From assembly GCA_030704615.1 (NCBI GenBank), contig CM060732.1, forward strand, positions 70,971,053 to 71,035,052: a DNA stretch of 64,000 bases, written 5' to 3'. The notes under the pieces were generated by a model, which saw nothing but the letters and a program-made list of their open reading frames with translations, was not told where the DNA came from and searched no databases. Shown in pieces: positions 11,559 to 22,624 of the stretch (positions are counted from its first letter, which is position 1; each line of letters begins with the position of its first letter). A program made the translations under genes and the position numbers. Source of the DNA: Takakia lepidozioides (taxonomy: Eukaryota > Streptophyta > Takakiopsida > Takakiales > Takakiaceae).

Positions 11559-12072
11559 ATCCTTAGAAGTAGACAGTCTGCCGACGGAGGGACGAACATC
11601 CTGTGAGGATACCGAGCAAAATGGCGAATTAGCCCAATTTCACAATGTGCTAAAACATAAACAATAGTGCTGAAAGATGAAATGGCACAACCTGCCCAAG
11701 GGGTGAGGGAGCAAACTCCATGTAATCCAGCGCTATACCAGACATTGTCTGCGCCGCATGTGGTTCCTTGTCAGTGTGCCTGCCAGCATGTTCAGTCTGT
11801 TGCTCAATGTGGGCAGTCTGCTCGGCCACCGGTTCTTCGTCAGTCCTTTCGTCTGTGAACTGTGCAGTCTGCTGGCAACTCTGCGGTTCAGTCTCGTCCT
11901 CAATGTGGGCAGTGTGCTCGGTGGCAGGTTGGTTGTCAGTCCTTCCCTCTGTGAAGTGTGCAGTGTGCTGGTCAGGCCGTGCAGTCTGAACTGTGCAGTC
12001 AGAGCTGAGCTGTGCAGTCTGCCGCTCCGAGCCATCCTAGTCAGTCGTTCCATCTGTGACCTGTGCAGTCTG

Positions 12073-13089
12073 TTAATTAGTCTGCGGTTCAGTCTGCTCA
12101 TCAATGAAGACAGTATGCTGCCCCGCCACAGGTTGCTCGGCAGTCCTTCCATGTGTCGACTGTTCAGTGTGTTGGTCAGTCTGGTGGACAGCCGGCTGGG
12201 TGTTCGGATCTCCATGGGCTTGGGAAACATCAAGAACATGTATGGAAGACCCACCGGCAATTGCTTCCTCAGACTCTTCTGTAAGATCTATGATACGGTT
12301 TTGCGTTCCCAGATTGAGTTCGGTCATCACGTAAGACTCATCTATGGCTTTCGCCACTGAGCGCACGAAAACGGGACTAAGTTGGAAGGTCATAGAAGGC
12401 AGGCCACGGGGAGCTGGATAAAAATGCTTTATCGGTGACCTAATGACGTCGTCAGTGAATGTGCCTGGGAGAAAAGTGGACTCGATCAAAACACTCATAC
12501 TGGCAGATCCAAAAACATGTTGTTGGGAACTCAGCAGAAATTCGTCCACAGGGTCCCGGTGAGGCCAGTGCATCCGAGTCTGTTGCACAATCCAGGGAAC
12601 AGACTGGCTGTTAGTCTCCTGGATAGTCTGCTCGGCCATCTGCTGAGTGGGTTCGCCAGTGTGCTGCACAGTCTGCTGAGGGGTAATCTGCTGGCTGGAT
12701 TCGTCGGTCTGCTGCACAGTCTGCTGAGGGGCAGTCTGGTGGCCATGTTTGCTGGTCTGCTGCATAGTCGACTAAGGGGCAGTCTATTGGCCGGTCTGTT
12801 CTCCGGTCTGCTGCAAAGTCTGCAAAGTTTGCTGCCCGCTCAGTATTGTTTGCACATACTGAGTATGTGTGTGCGGGGTAGTCTGCTGGGAGTGATCCGG
12901 CCTATTACCCAGGACGGTCTGGTGCACATGCTCGGTTTCCAGCACTTGGGCAGTCTGCCCACATGTATCGTGGGGAATATGTTGTTGGACATTCTTGTGG
13001 CCAGTCTGCTGGATAGTCTCCCGAACTCCTTGTAAAGCCAGGACAAGGTCCCTTGCACCTTTGGCAAAAGAGTCGAAAGCAGCCTGCAC
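12073..13089 (-). CDS. Gln/Thr-repeat segment of the MULE ULP1 gene
   Basis: Two overlapping minus-strand open stretches (12073-12765 and 12784-13089) in which the DNA repeat CAGTCTGCTG is translated as QQT-type repeats (QQTVQQTDESSQQ and similar). Between the repeat blocks is a non-repetitive part with VDEFLLSSQQHVFGS and FLPGTFTDDVIRSPIKHF, followed by an acidic patch (DLTEESEE). The non-repetitive core looks like real coding sequence interrupted by motif expansion. Function unknown. A stop between the two stretches may be a break or an intron. Confidence 0.45.
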
Positions 13090-13362
13090 TTGCTTGTCTC
13101 TCAGATCAACTCGCCCTGCAACACATGTTTATGCAAATGTGAACTTCTAAAAAAGTTGGCAAAAGAAATTGAGTTGAAACACGAAAGTTGCCCATAACAT
13201 TTTACCTTCCAAGAGATTTCCAACGAGGCCAATGTCCTTGATTTGCCGGCACAGGCATGCTCCATCGAGATGAGCAATGGCGCCGATGCGGTCTTCAGTT
13301 GGGATCCCACACCACAGGACTTTGAAGACATTGGGATTCTGCAAAACAATGTCGAATACTAC

Positions 13363-14637
13363 TCACTCCATCACCAATGCAAACCAGTGCAATGCGTCAT
13401 CCACCACAAACTTCTGTGAATGGTGTGTTCCATGGAGTAAGTCCATCCTCAAACTATGCAGATCCTTCATCAACTTGTTGTATGAGCGGAAATTGCCAAA
13501 TTGCATCCAACTGTGTTGTAGGAAGGAAGCTGCCATGCGCTCAAAGTCCTCCTCAGTCAATCCAAACAAGTGCTTTCTTCGCACCCCAAAGGTTGGATGT
13601 GTCATAGGCATATGTCTGAGGTCTTCAGGTCGTGGGTCATCCATGAGAATCAGCTGCACAAGTAGAGGCGACACATTTTGGACGCTTGTGGCTTCAATGG
13701 CAACAGCAGAGGCGGCTTCCAGAACATGGTTGGCTTCCTCAATAGAAAACTCCATGGAATAATGAAAGGGTACAAATGACCACCGGCGGTCCGCAACAAT
13801 CCAGTGGAGCTCATTATGCCAATCCAAATGGGGATTGATTTCTCCCACCCTAAGCCGGGGAAGTGTGAGGTCTTCAGCTCCGGGTCGAATTACCGGTGAT
13901 GGCGATCGCCAAACTGCAAAAAGCGCCATGCTATATGAGAGAAAGGCAGTCTGCTGGTCCGCAGTCTGTTGGATGACAAGACTTCCCATTGGCATGGGCT
14001 GCATGATGGGCTCCTGGAGAGGAGTCTGCAGGATAACAGGCTGCTCGTTGGGAGTCTGCTCCATTGGAGTCTGCTGGATGACAGGCTACTGGATGACGGC
14101 CTGCTGAATGGGAGTCTGTTGGATGGCAGACTCGACTGTCCCAGACGTATTCCCTCCCGACGCGTTTTGAATATGTAATGCCGCTATAGCAGCAGATGAC
14201 CCAGGATACTTCAATAATATGTACTCTCGCACGCGGTCCACTTCTGCACGCACTACAGTCGCTTGTAAATGAACATCATTGCTAGGTATCCGCCAAGCCT
14301 GAATGGCCCTACGAATAGAAACACGTTCATCCTGGTACACGGCAGAGATATTGGACGTCAGGAACATAGACGTGAACTCTATATTCACCTCATGCAGCGG
14401 ACTGGACTCACAGACCAGCAGACTAACAGACGTAACGTGCGTACGTAGGGTGGAGGTAACTAGTAGACTGTACCAGTGGACTGGACCAGCGGACTGACAA
14501 ACGGACTCAGTAAGTAATGCAGCGATATAAAACAGACTAACTGACGAGCGGAGTGAGCCAGCGGACCGAGGAGAGAACGCAGCGGATTGACTAGACTGAA
14601 TAGGCAACGTGACCCCGATGATGGACTCAAACAGCAC
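13363..14637 (-). CDS. Upstream exons of the MULE ULP1 gene (unrecognised helical domain)
   Basis: Minus-strand open stretches 13363-14064 and 14086-14637. The first contains a well-formed, non-repetitive domain (HWIVADRRWSFVPFHYSMEF, then EATSVQNVSPLLVQLILMDD and FGLTEEDFERMAASFLQ) preceded by Gln/Thr/Pro-rich repeat. The second has a mixed helical sequence (VHLQATVVRAEVDRVREYIL). Neither matches a family I know. Position and strand make them internal exons of the peptidase gene. The 14086-14637 part overlaps more CAGACTG repeat and is less certain. Confidence 0.5.
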
Positions 14638-15667
14638 AGAGAACAGACTGGGCGGTCAGACTGACCATTACCTCCTCTACTTCATCATCGTCATCTTCAT
14701 CTTCAAAGCTATTCAACCAGTTCTGTTCCGCCTGTCGGATGAATGTGCGTAGCAGACCTGACTGGGCAACTCTGTAGAAATAACGGAAGAAATCTGGATC
14801 CCCAATTGGTGGGCACTCTGATGGGAAAAGCCCAAAGTCAACGAGGCGCAATGTGCCAAGGCAGACTGGTCCTTCAGTGCTCTGTTGAGTTTTTGGTTTT
14901 GACCCTAAACCTCTGGCATGGGTCGCGATATTTGTGTGAGTCTGCTGCCGAGTCTGGTCAGGCAAGTCAATGTCCACTGGACTTGTCACCCCTTCCAGGC
15001 CTTCGAAGTCATCATTCCGGATAATGGTTTGCCCGCCCTGAGCAGATTCACTTTCAGTATCAGTACTGATGGTGTGGGTCTGCCGCCCAGGACGGGGTTC
15101 AGTCTATTGCGTGGATTTTGCCCTTGCCTCGCGAGCAGACCTTGCAGCCTTCTCCTTTTCTTGCCTCTCCTTTTTTTGGGCCCCATCACTCAGTTTACGT
15201 TTTCTGGCAGCGTCCGTCGTTCCCTGCACTTGCAAATCCTCCATTGACGGGCCACCAGAATGGACGCCATACCGTGCGCGCACTTCGTCTAATTCCAAAG
15301 TGCGGGGGTCAAGCACTGATCCGCGCAAGCGCATTGTGGCCTCTTTGACAATCGACATTTCTTTCAGTATCGGCCAAGGCTTGAAATCCCGTGGAATCAT
15401 TGCAACAATCTCCTTGCAACCCATGTCAACACAATGCCAATTTAGTTGGATTTTGTCCTTGATAACCTCTTCACAGAAGGGACAGAAGAGCTTGTCCTTC
15501 TGCCAATTCGAGTTTTTGGGCTTCCGGGCGCAGAGGTCTACAAATGCTTCCACTATTTTATGATCAAACTCGTCTGGTGAGTACCAGTACCTTCGCTCCT
15601 TCTTCAGTCTGGTTTGGTGCACAAAATCCACCCAGTCCGCTCCACCCTTTTCACAAGCATCCTCCAT
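14627..15667 (-). CDS. N-terminal exons of the MULE ULP1 gene, zinc-finger-like
   Basis: The stretch 15104-15667 starts at ATG (MEDACEKGGADW) and encodes a Cys/His cluster (CPFC, then NWHCVDMGC) that looks like a zinc-binding finger, followed by a Lys/Glu/Arg-rich tail. The next stretch, 14627-14989, has an aromatic helical segment and an Asp/Glu run (FEDEDDDDEVEE). This is the most upstream coding sequence on the minus strand in the element, so 15667 is a plausible start of the peptidase gene. Zinc binding is inferred from spacing only. Confidence 0.5.
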
Positions 15668-17533
15668 CGCTGCAGAATGAAGCGAGGGTGCAAGGACAAT
15701 GAGCGACAGATAGAAGTCCTATGAAAAGACTCACCCTCAGCAAAAAGAGGACACAGAATGGAATGGAAACACCATAGCAAGTGAGAACCTCACCGAGCCG
15801 ATGAACTTCGAGTTGTTACGAAGGCGAGCATGTTTGCGACGCTTTGCGGCTCACCGCGACTCTCCACACCTGGGGAAGAACGGCCGTCTTTTGTTACGGT
15901 GATGGAAACGCAAAGAGGAAAACAAAACAGTGCGAAGAAACAAGCGCGAAGAGAATGGAGTCGATCACACAGGGAACATGAGAAGAAAGTAGAAGTAGAA
16001 GGGGGAAAACGGGCATGGCACTGCCAACGTGGCGCGATTTCACAGGCGCCAACTATCCGTCGTCATCGCATTGAATACATCCACCGAACGAACACATCGT
16101 ACTAAATTCATCCACGGTCCTCGCACGTGCAACAGACTCATTTCCCATCGGGCCGAGAGTCCACCGGACCGCCAGTCCAGCGGACTATTCGCTTTGCTGA
16201 GGCGAAGCGGCTTCATATTGGAGGCACTTCCCTGCCAGCGGACACACTGAAAAGAGACTGGCAGCAGAACAGACTGACAAAGTACCAGACGAACAGACTG
16301 ATATCTATCAAGGAACGATTGTCGAGCATACCTCTAGTTCAGCAGACTGGTTTGCAAAGAAGCGGGTGGAATGAAGACAAAAGAGAGTAAGGGGAGAACA
16401 GAAAAGTCGAACACACCCATTGCGAATAGACTCGCGGCACAACAGACTGATGCATGCACAGTCCAACAGACTGATATCCATAGAGGAGAACTGTCCAGCA
16501 GACGGATGTTTCGCCAGACTGGCGGGAGAACAAGCCAAAAGACTGACCAGAGGGAAAATAAGAAGTCAAACAGACTTAGTGCAACAGACTTCCAACACAA
16601 CAGACTGACAAATTCACAAGTGCAACAGACTGATATCCCAACAGACGGACTTCCAGCAGACCGCCTCCAAACTGATTGTTATGCACGCGGGGAATATCCG
16701 GAGCACTGACGGGCCAGCGGACCCACTGTGAACAGACTCGCGACACAACGGACCTCAAACATCCACGCGCATTTGCAGATGCAATTGTCTCAGCCTGGTC
16801 CGTCTCCTGGCAAATGCGACAATGTACCGATTCTGCACCTACTCCCGTCGTGGCTCAGATATCTGCATTCAGCAGGTGCGTGTGGATGTTTGATGACCTT
16901 AGGACTGGATGGTGTTCCGTGACGACTCGAATTGCTTTTTTGTGCTGCCATCCCTTATATAATACCATGTGGATCCATCACAAAGCTGGGTTTCTTCAGA
17001 ACCTCCACCCTTTTCCACAACTTATGCACGACGGATGCAAGCCGCTATACTTGGTCACATAAACAGTCCCATCGTCCGATACGAAATCTGCAATACACGC
17101 CCCCATGTGCATACGCTTCCGCCATTTTCGCGCCCATGTTACCCATGGGTTCCTTTAACGAACTAAACTTGTGAAGGCTCTCATGAGGGATGCAGTACGA
17201 AGGGGCTAAACGTATCATAATGGATCACAAGCAGAGGACGTTATCGACGACAAATGTCCGCATTTTCCATATTTATGACATAGAACCAAACCATAAAACG
17301 AAGGTTCCCGAAAGCACAACAAGAAGGCAAAAATAGTGGAAGCATATGCACGATGGTGGCTGTAGTGCTGAGACAGTCCTCTCATGTTTAAGCACACGCT
17401 TCATCATCATCATGAACATCGCGCGCAAAAGAGGAACAGTCGCGTGCATGGAAACGCCTACCGCAACATCGGACAACAAACAGCCGTCAAAAGAGAGCGG
17501 CCGGGATTTGGTGGCAAGATCATTGCCATTTTC
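15668..17533. other. Non-coding interior of the MULE with CAACAGACTG repeats
   Basis: No gene supported. From 16120 to 16760 the plus strand is studded with CAACAGACTG, CAGCAGACxG and CCACCGGACCGCCAGTCC units. The rest, 16760-17530, shows no repeat or ORF that I trust. It probably includes the promoter region of the minus-strand peptidase gene. Confidence 0.55.
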
Positions 17534-17941
17534 GCAGCCCTAAAAATGGAGGGCTCGGATGGGTTATGGGAATGGACGGTGGCGATCCTGCGCCGTCAGC
17601 GGACTGGATGGCAGGGGACTGGCCAGCGGACTAGTGGGCAGACTAGCGGACTGGCAGACTGCTCGGCACCGGACTGGCCAGCACCGGACTGGCGGGCAGA
17701 CTGGCGGACTGGCAGACTACTGGGCAATAGACTGGCTAGCAGCGGCCAGCAGCGGACTGGCAGATTGGAGGGCAGCGGACTCATGGGCGGGGGACTGGCC
17801 GCGCCTGCAGCTGGGCAACCGCGCGCAGCAGCGGCGGGGCGGGGCGGGCGGGGTGCTGGGGAGCCGGGCGTCCGTGCGCGGGGCCCACCGGCCACATCGC
17901 ACGTGGCCATTGAAGACCCTATTATCTTTAAAATGAGAGGC
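17534..17941. repeat. Right long terminal inverted repeat of the MULE
   Basis: About 408 bases, inverse of 5764-6128, ending AAAATGAGAGGC before the target duplication. The longer arm has more GCGGACTGGC units (17595-17775) than the left arm. Differences include one extra A in the outer AAA/AA run. Confidence 0.88.
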
Positions 17942-17950
17942 TCTTGGTGG

Positions 17951-19732
17951 ATACTGGATACCTAATCCATAATACATATAGAATAATAATCTCTCAGAAA
18001 TCACACTTAAAGCCTAAGGAGCACTTACACAGAGCTTAAAAACCGGATTTTAACCCCAAAAAAATAAAATAAAATTGAATGATCTCCATGTTAAACAAGC
18101 AGCTAGTATGGCTCCTCTTTGTGAATAATTTCATAATAAGCTTGAAAATTCACCATTTATTTCTTATAAGTTGTTCAATATCATAGATATATAACTTGAG
18201 AGAGGTGTTACCTGGAGAAGGCACATTAGGAACCAGTTTTCAACAAAGGAGAGGAGGTGACACCTGGGCACAACAGGGTCTTAGCGGTTTTTGACATGGA
18301 TGCATAGTCTCCGCTTTAGAATATAGAGGAGCCAATAAAGAGCTGACAGATTTAATTGATATATGTGATGACCCTTTTAGACGAAGTTCTCTTGCTATAC
18401 ATATGTACATGTGTGCGTTTGAAGAAAATTAACACTTATTAAGGGTCAGTTAGTAAAGAAAGGAGTAAGAAAACATCATAACACATACCGTAGTACCTTG
18501 GCAATTTCGACACAAATTTTAATATTTCAAAGATTGTTGAAAATTTTGAAAATTGATTTTGTGAAATTAAATAACTTTGTGAATGATAATGAAGAATCTT
18601 TGGGAATGTTCCATATGTTGAAATGAAATTCTCAAAATAAAATAAATATTCGACCAATGATTGTTGAACTTGCCAAGGTACTACAATAATACTTAACACT
18701 TGCTTTGTAATATCTTGGGGAACAGGAATCAGACATTCAATCATTTTTAATAAAGTTCTCAAGGGCTACCTCCCCTTTCTCTAAATTGTTTTTAAAAAAA
18801 AATTCAGACAAAATTTCAGGTCGGAAGGCGCCCATGATTGGACCGTTCATTGTGGTCAGTTTAGAAAAGCTGCTAAAAAAAGTGGTACTTGAGCATTCAC
18901 AGACATACTCGAGCATTCTGCTACCTACTATTTTGGCCTCCTTCTAATAGGAGAACAAAGTATTTGGAGTTTATAAAAAAAGAAAAAAAAAGAATGTAAG
19001 TATTTAATGGAAGCATGCAATTTGACGGTATTTTTGCGGGTCTTCACGGGCCCCGTCAAATCCTCCCACTCCCTCTTACACCCGACTCACTATTAAAGAT
19101 TTTAGATTGCCATTGGTTGTTTTGTAGCTACAGGTAGTCTGCTACTAAGGCAATGGTGATAGAAGTTATGAGGTGCAGGCTTTTATTCTTGTCGGATTGC
19201 TATGTTACCCCGGTCCGTGTAACTCCGGTTTAGGGTTCACTTTAATTTGTGATATAGCAATTGGTAAATTTTGCGACACCATGTGACACCCCCTTCCATG
19301 TTGCTCCAGTATCACTCCAACTACTAGTATTACTCTGGTGATGGCACCTCGTTCTGTCTCACTTTGGTGTCACCCCTAATTTGTGCCACTCTCAAGAGGG
19401 GGTGGGGAAGATTTGACAGGGAGAAAACCATCGTCTGGGCGTTAGTTGGGGGCAAACGTGGTAGCGACTCTTTACATTGCTGGTTGTTAATCAGCTCCAA
19501 CACCATCATCACTGAACCGAAGAATTTGGAGTTGATGGAGAGTCCAATTGCTCACAATTGGAAATTGATTCTAGGGGAAAACCATTAAAGAGCGCAAGTA
19601 TACTAAATCATATCGTACCATAGACGAAAAGCGCTGAAACGACTACCTTTGAATCGAATATGTCAAGGATCAATTAACCATTCGATGGTATTGTTCTGCA
19701 ACGGTCGAAGCAACCCAACATGAGATCCTCCA
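17951..19732. other. AT-rich intergenic region
   Basis: No supported gene. Contains a MITE at 18493-18681. The first 500 bases and 18.7-19.1 kb are AT-rich without structure that I could identify. A loosely periodic ACTCCGGT/ACTCCAGT-type phrase recurs at about 19200-19380. Confidence 0.5.
18493..18681. mobile_element. Tc1/mariner-like MITE, copy 2 (189 bp)
   Basis: Same length and orientation as 5287-5475, with GTACCTTGGC terminal inverted repeats and TA on both sides (18491-18492 and 18682-18683). The internal sequence is AT-rich and non-coding. Confidence 0.75.
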
Positions 19733-19920
19733 TGTCGTGCGCACACATATCGTTACACAACTACATCGCTGTCCAAAACTACACAACACATGTGCACGCC
19801 ACACACTAGTATATCACTAGTCCACCACTAGTCCGGCCACTAGTCCAACCACTAGGCTACAACTGGTCAGTCACTAGGCTGCCACTATGCTGCCCACTAT
19901 GGCAGTCACTAGTCCACACA
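19733..19920 (-). repeat. Probable short 3' LTR of family B copy 1
   Basis: Begins TGTCGTGCGC and ends TCCACACA on the plus strand. The same outer sequence starts the ends at 38691 and 39134. Its right border abuts ATCGCCCCCCTAGCTGG, which on the element's strand is a purine-rich CCAGCTAGGGGGGCGAT, fitting a polypurine tract. It contains CCACTAGTC reiterations that are absent from the copies at 38.7 and 39.1 kb. Confidence 0.55.
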
Positions 19921-20180
19921 ATCGCCCCCCTAGCTGGTGCTTAGGTCTCTCTAAGTCCAGGTAGCCACAAGATGTGATAGTGACCATAGCCTCACTAAGT
20001 GCTCTACCACTATCCCTACTACACTCAAACTCGATAGATCAAGAGGCCGGGTGCAAGAGTTGCCCCATCGTTAGTCGCCGTCTTGCAACCTGTGAACTTG
20101 AGCTTGGGATCTCATGTATTGACTCCTATGAGCTTGGCCTCCCATGTCTTGTTAGCTGCCTCCAGTCATGTCCACTACCA

Positions 20181-20648
20181 CTATCCCAAGCAGTGTGGAC
20201 ACAACCAATCTCCGTCAGGAACCTTCTCAAGAGGTGGTGTCAAGCATCCCATATGCCAACCCCTTGAGCATCGATCACACACCAGCATGGTGGCTGCCCC
20301 TTTGGCAGACCCACAGAGCATGCACCTCAAACCTGCAGGTACCACTGCCAAGTTTGGGTCAACTCTGCCATCGACATTGGGAAGGTGACATGGCACACAA
20401 TTACGCACATGGTCCTTCCAAGTCATGCCATCCCGACCCTCCAATATCAGGACCCCTGAGGGCGACACCTCTCGAACCCTCAGAATAACATGCCCTGCAG
20501 TAACATCCAGAAGTCGTAAGAGTAGTCTGCTACAAATAAACATAGTCACCAGGGCTAAACCTCTGAACCCTAGGACGATATCCTCCACCACGTATAGTGG
20601 CATACCTCAACGTATCACGGTGCTGTGCAATGGCAAGGTTCTCAAAAA
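20181..20648 (-). pseudogene. Family B copy 1: integrase tail plus C-terminal PHD finger
   Basis: Continues the integrase of 27631-28664 across the insertion point of element A. After the GDYVYL segment and an HVRN/CHLPN block it encodes a C4HC3 PHD finger (CMLC, CDRC, GWHMGC, LCPHC) and stops at 20181. PHD fingers read histone H3 tails. Chromoviral integrases usually end in a chromodomain, so a PHD finger in this place suggests an alternative targeting module; that role is inferred. The upstream part has a frame change relative to copy 2. Confidence 0.8.
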
Positions 20649-20653
20649 CCATG

Positions 20654-21378
20654 TGTCGCGGCCCTTTGCCTTGAGGGCAGGGGGTCGGGACACATGAGGG
20701 GCTGCCCCTGTGGTGGGGGCAGCGGCAGCGATAGGTATGGGGGGGCTGAAGCACCCTTGAGTGCCCAAGGCACTCAAGGAGGCGGAGGCGCTCACTAGGT
20801 GGAGCCCCGCACACCGGGTTGCGGTGGAGGTGGCTCCACAAGGGGTGGTGGTAGCTTAGTGGGACTTAGTGGGGGTGGCATAGGACTCACCATGGGGTGG
20901 AGACCTCGAGGTGGGAGTCGTGGGGAGTCTTGGGACTCATCACGGTCCATTGGGGCCGCGGTGAGTGGGCCAAGACTCACCGCGACTCACCACCGGGAGT
21001 CGAGGGTTTTCGTGGTGGTTCGCCATAAAATGGCATGGCTGGTTATGAATCCCCCGCGGACAGCTACAGAAGTATATATAGGGAGTAGTAACCCCGAGAA
21101 CGGTGCAAGCCCGTTGGCGACCAAAAACTAGTGAGTAAGCGAGCGAGCCGGAAAGCGACCAAAGAGTGGGGAGCTGTTCCGGACTGCCATCTACCAAAGG
21201 GAATTCTCCTAGTCCCAAATAGGTGGAGGGTTTAGAGGGAAGCGGAAGGGGACCGTTATGTCCCGGTGAGCAGCCGAAACTCCAAGTTGGCCCGGCGGCC
21301 AGGTTGGGAGTCAGGCGCGCGCATCAAAGCGAGTAACTATGACTTGAAGGGGAGTTTACCGAATTGAGGTGTGCGACA
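20654..21378 (+). repeat. Element A 5' LTR (725 bp)
   Basis: Starts TGTCGCGGCC and ends GTGCGACA. Almost identical to the right LTR. Contains a TATATATA box at 21073-21080, the likely promoter of the genomic RNA, with transcription expected about 30 bases downstream. Confidence 0.93.
21073..21080 (+). promoter_or_regulatory. TATA box in element A 5' LTR
   Basis: TATATATA followed by GGGAGTAG. It is the only strong TATA sequence in the LTR and is present in the same place in the right LTR (27320-27327). Confidence 0.6.
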
Positions 21379-21380
21379 CT

Positions 21381-21392
21381 TGGTATCAGAGC
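21381..21392 (+). other. Primer-binding site, initiator tRNA-Met
   Basis: TGGTATCAGAGC begins two bases after the 5' LTR. This is the standard complement of the 3' end of plant initiator tRNA-Met used by many Ty1/copia and Ty3/gypsy elements to prime minus-strand DNA. Confidence 0.92.
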
Positions 21393-21433
21393 CTAGAGTT
21401 CAGTACGCGATCGTCCTTGGGATTGGCCTCATC

Positions 21434-22624
21434 ATGGGGTCGGGCAAGCCGAAGCGAAAGCGGAACGGCCCAAAAGATGATGATCCCGGTGAGCCCGAAG
21501 GGGGCGACGTGTCACCGAGGCGGCCGTTTGAGGAAGCGATTAATGTTTCCGAAAACGAGGCCGCTCAGGAGCGGGAGGAATCCGAGGAGTCGGAGCCCGA
21601 GGAATCTTTGAGAGCTCCGACAAACCAAGAGATGCCTCCCATGCCGGCAGCCTTTTGGGAAGGGTTGTTGGCGCAGTTTGGCGGGACGTTGAAAGACGTG
21701 TTGAAGGCGGCTAATGCCACTTCCACCAAGGCAAAGTTTAAGGTGAAGCCTAAGGAACCCGGCACCTTCGAGGGCGTTCGAAACCGGAAGGCACTCAACA
21801 CCTGGCTCCTGGAGCTAGAGCAGTACTTCCGGGCGGCCAAGTTGAGTGACGAGGATCGGGTGGAAGTGGCTCCCACCTATTTGAGGGGCTATGCTCAACA
21901 ATGGTGGCAGAAACGCCTTCACGACCGAGGCCCAAGCCCGGAAACCTTGAACTGGAGTGAGTTCAAGGAATTGATGAAGAGACAGTTTGTGCCCCTCAAC
22001 GCATCCTGGCTTGCCCGGGACAAGATGAGGAATTTGAAGCAAACAGATGACATTCGGGGGTATGTCCAGGCTTTCAATGTGCTGTTGCTCGAAGTCGCGG
22101 ACATGGCAGAACCAGAAATGGTCTTCAACTTTGTGGCGGGACTGGCCCCATGGGCTAGGCGGAAGTTGGAGGAGAAGCCACCCAAGACTTTGAACGAGGC
22201 AATTGAGAGAGCTGAATGTTTCTCGGATGTCTCTAGGGGTGAGAGACAAGGCCGTACGGAGCTGAACCACAAGAAGACCCGGCGGGAAGGTGACTCCTCC
22301 CGACCGGAAAAGAAGTGGGATAGGCCACGCGGCGAAAATGGCACGTGGAAATCGAAGGGAGGTCCTTCACACGTCAAGGCGGCACCCGGTGCTTCGAAAG
22401 GAAAAGCGGGTGGAGCGACTTATGGCGGGCAGAAGGCGACCTTTGATGGAGTGTGTTTCAATTGCGGGGAGCCCGGGCACATGGCCAAGAAGTGCACGAA
22501 GCCCTGGCAATTGAACATGACTCGGGCGACCACAGAGCTGTCGGAAGATACCATCAGTCGCTTGGTGGAAGCGGTGGTCGCCAGGACTTGCAAGGTAGGC
22601 AAATTTTCTTGTGAGTTGTATTAG
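21434..22624 (+). CDS. gag: Element A Gag (nucleocapsid)
   Basis: About 396 residues from the ATG at 21434 (MGSGKPKRKR) to TAG at 22622-22624. The open frame extends further upstream, but only through the LTR and primer site, so the ATG is preferred. Order: charged N-terminus, the retrotransposon gag domain (GTFEGVRNRKALNTWL to the FVAGLAPWARR region), a basic linker and one CCHC zinc knuckle CFNCGEPGHMAKKC near 22449-22490 for RNA packaging. Pol lies in the same frame right after the TAG, so Gag-Pol could be made by stop-codon readthrough. Confidence 0.9.
   Translation: MGSGKPKRKRNGPKDDDPGEPEGGDVSPRRPFEEAINVSENEAAQEREESEESEPEESLRAPTNQEMPPMPAAFWEGLLAQFGGTLKDVLKAANATSTKAKFKVKPKEPGTFEGVRNRKALNTWLLELEQYFRAAKLSDEDRVEVAPTYLRGYAQQWWQKRLHDRGPSPETLNWSEFKELMKRQFVPLNASWLARDKMRNLKQTDDIRGYVQAFNVLLLEVADMAEPEMVFNFVAGLAPWARRKLEEKPPKTLNEAIERAECFSDVSRGERQGRTELNHKKTRREGDSSRPEKKWDRPRGENGTWKSKGGPSHVKAAPGASKGKAGGATYGGQKATFDGVCFNCGEPGHMAKKCTKPWQLNMTRATTELSEDTISRLVEAVVARTCKVGKFSCELY

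Larger units (their letters stand above)
5764..17941. mobile_element. Complete Mutator-like element (MULE) with ULP1-peptidase gene, 12,178 bp
   Basis: The ends are inverted copies beginning GCCTCTCATTTTAA and are bordered by a perfect 9-bp direct repeat TCTTGGTGG (5755-5763 and 17942-17950), the target-duplication length typical of MULEs. Inside are a Mutator/FAR1-type transposase gene on the plus strand (6.3-9.2 kb, broken) and a multi-exon gene on the minus strand (15.7-10.0 kb) ending in a ULP1/SENP-like cysteine peptidase. Plant MULEs carrying ULP1-like genes are a known subgroup (Kaonashi type). A CAGTCTG/CAGACTG heptamer recurs across the whole element, including coding parts and, as a variant, the terminal repeats. 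The transposase breaks suggest that this copy cannot move unaided. Confidence 0.9.

Noticed and set aside
9230-17000. CRISPR-like or satellite interpretation of the CAGTCTG repeats
   Set aside because: Spacing is irregular, units overlap coding exons and the genome is eukaryotic, so neither a CRISPR array nor a regular satellite fits.
20795-21218. Gly- and Pro-rich ORFs in the element A LTR (repeated at 27042-27465)
   Set aside because: Identical in both LTRs, in several frames at once, with no known motif; a product of LTR composition.
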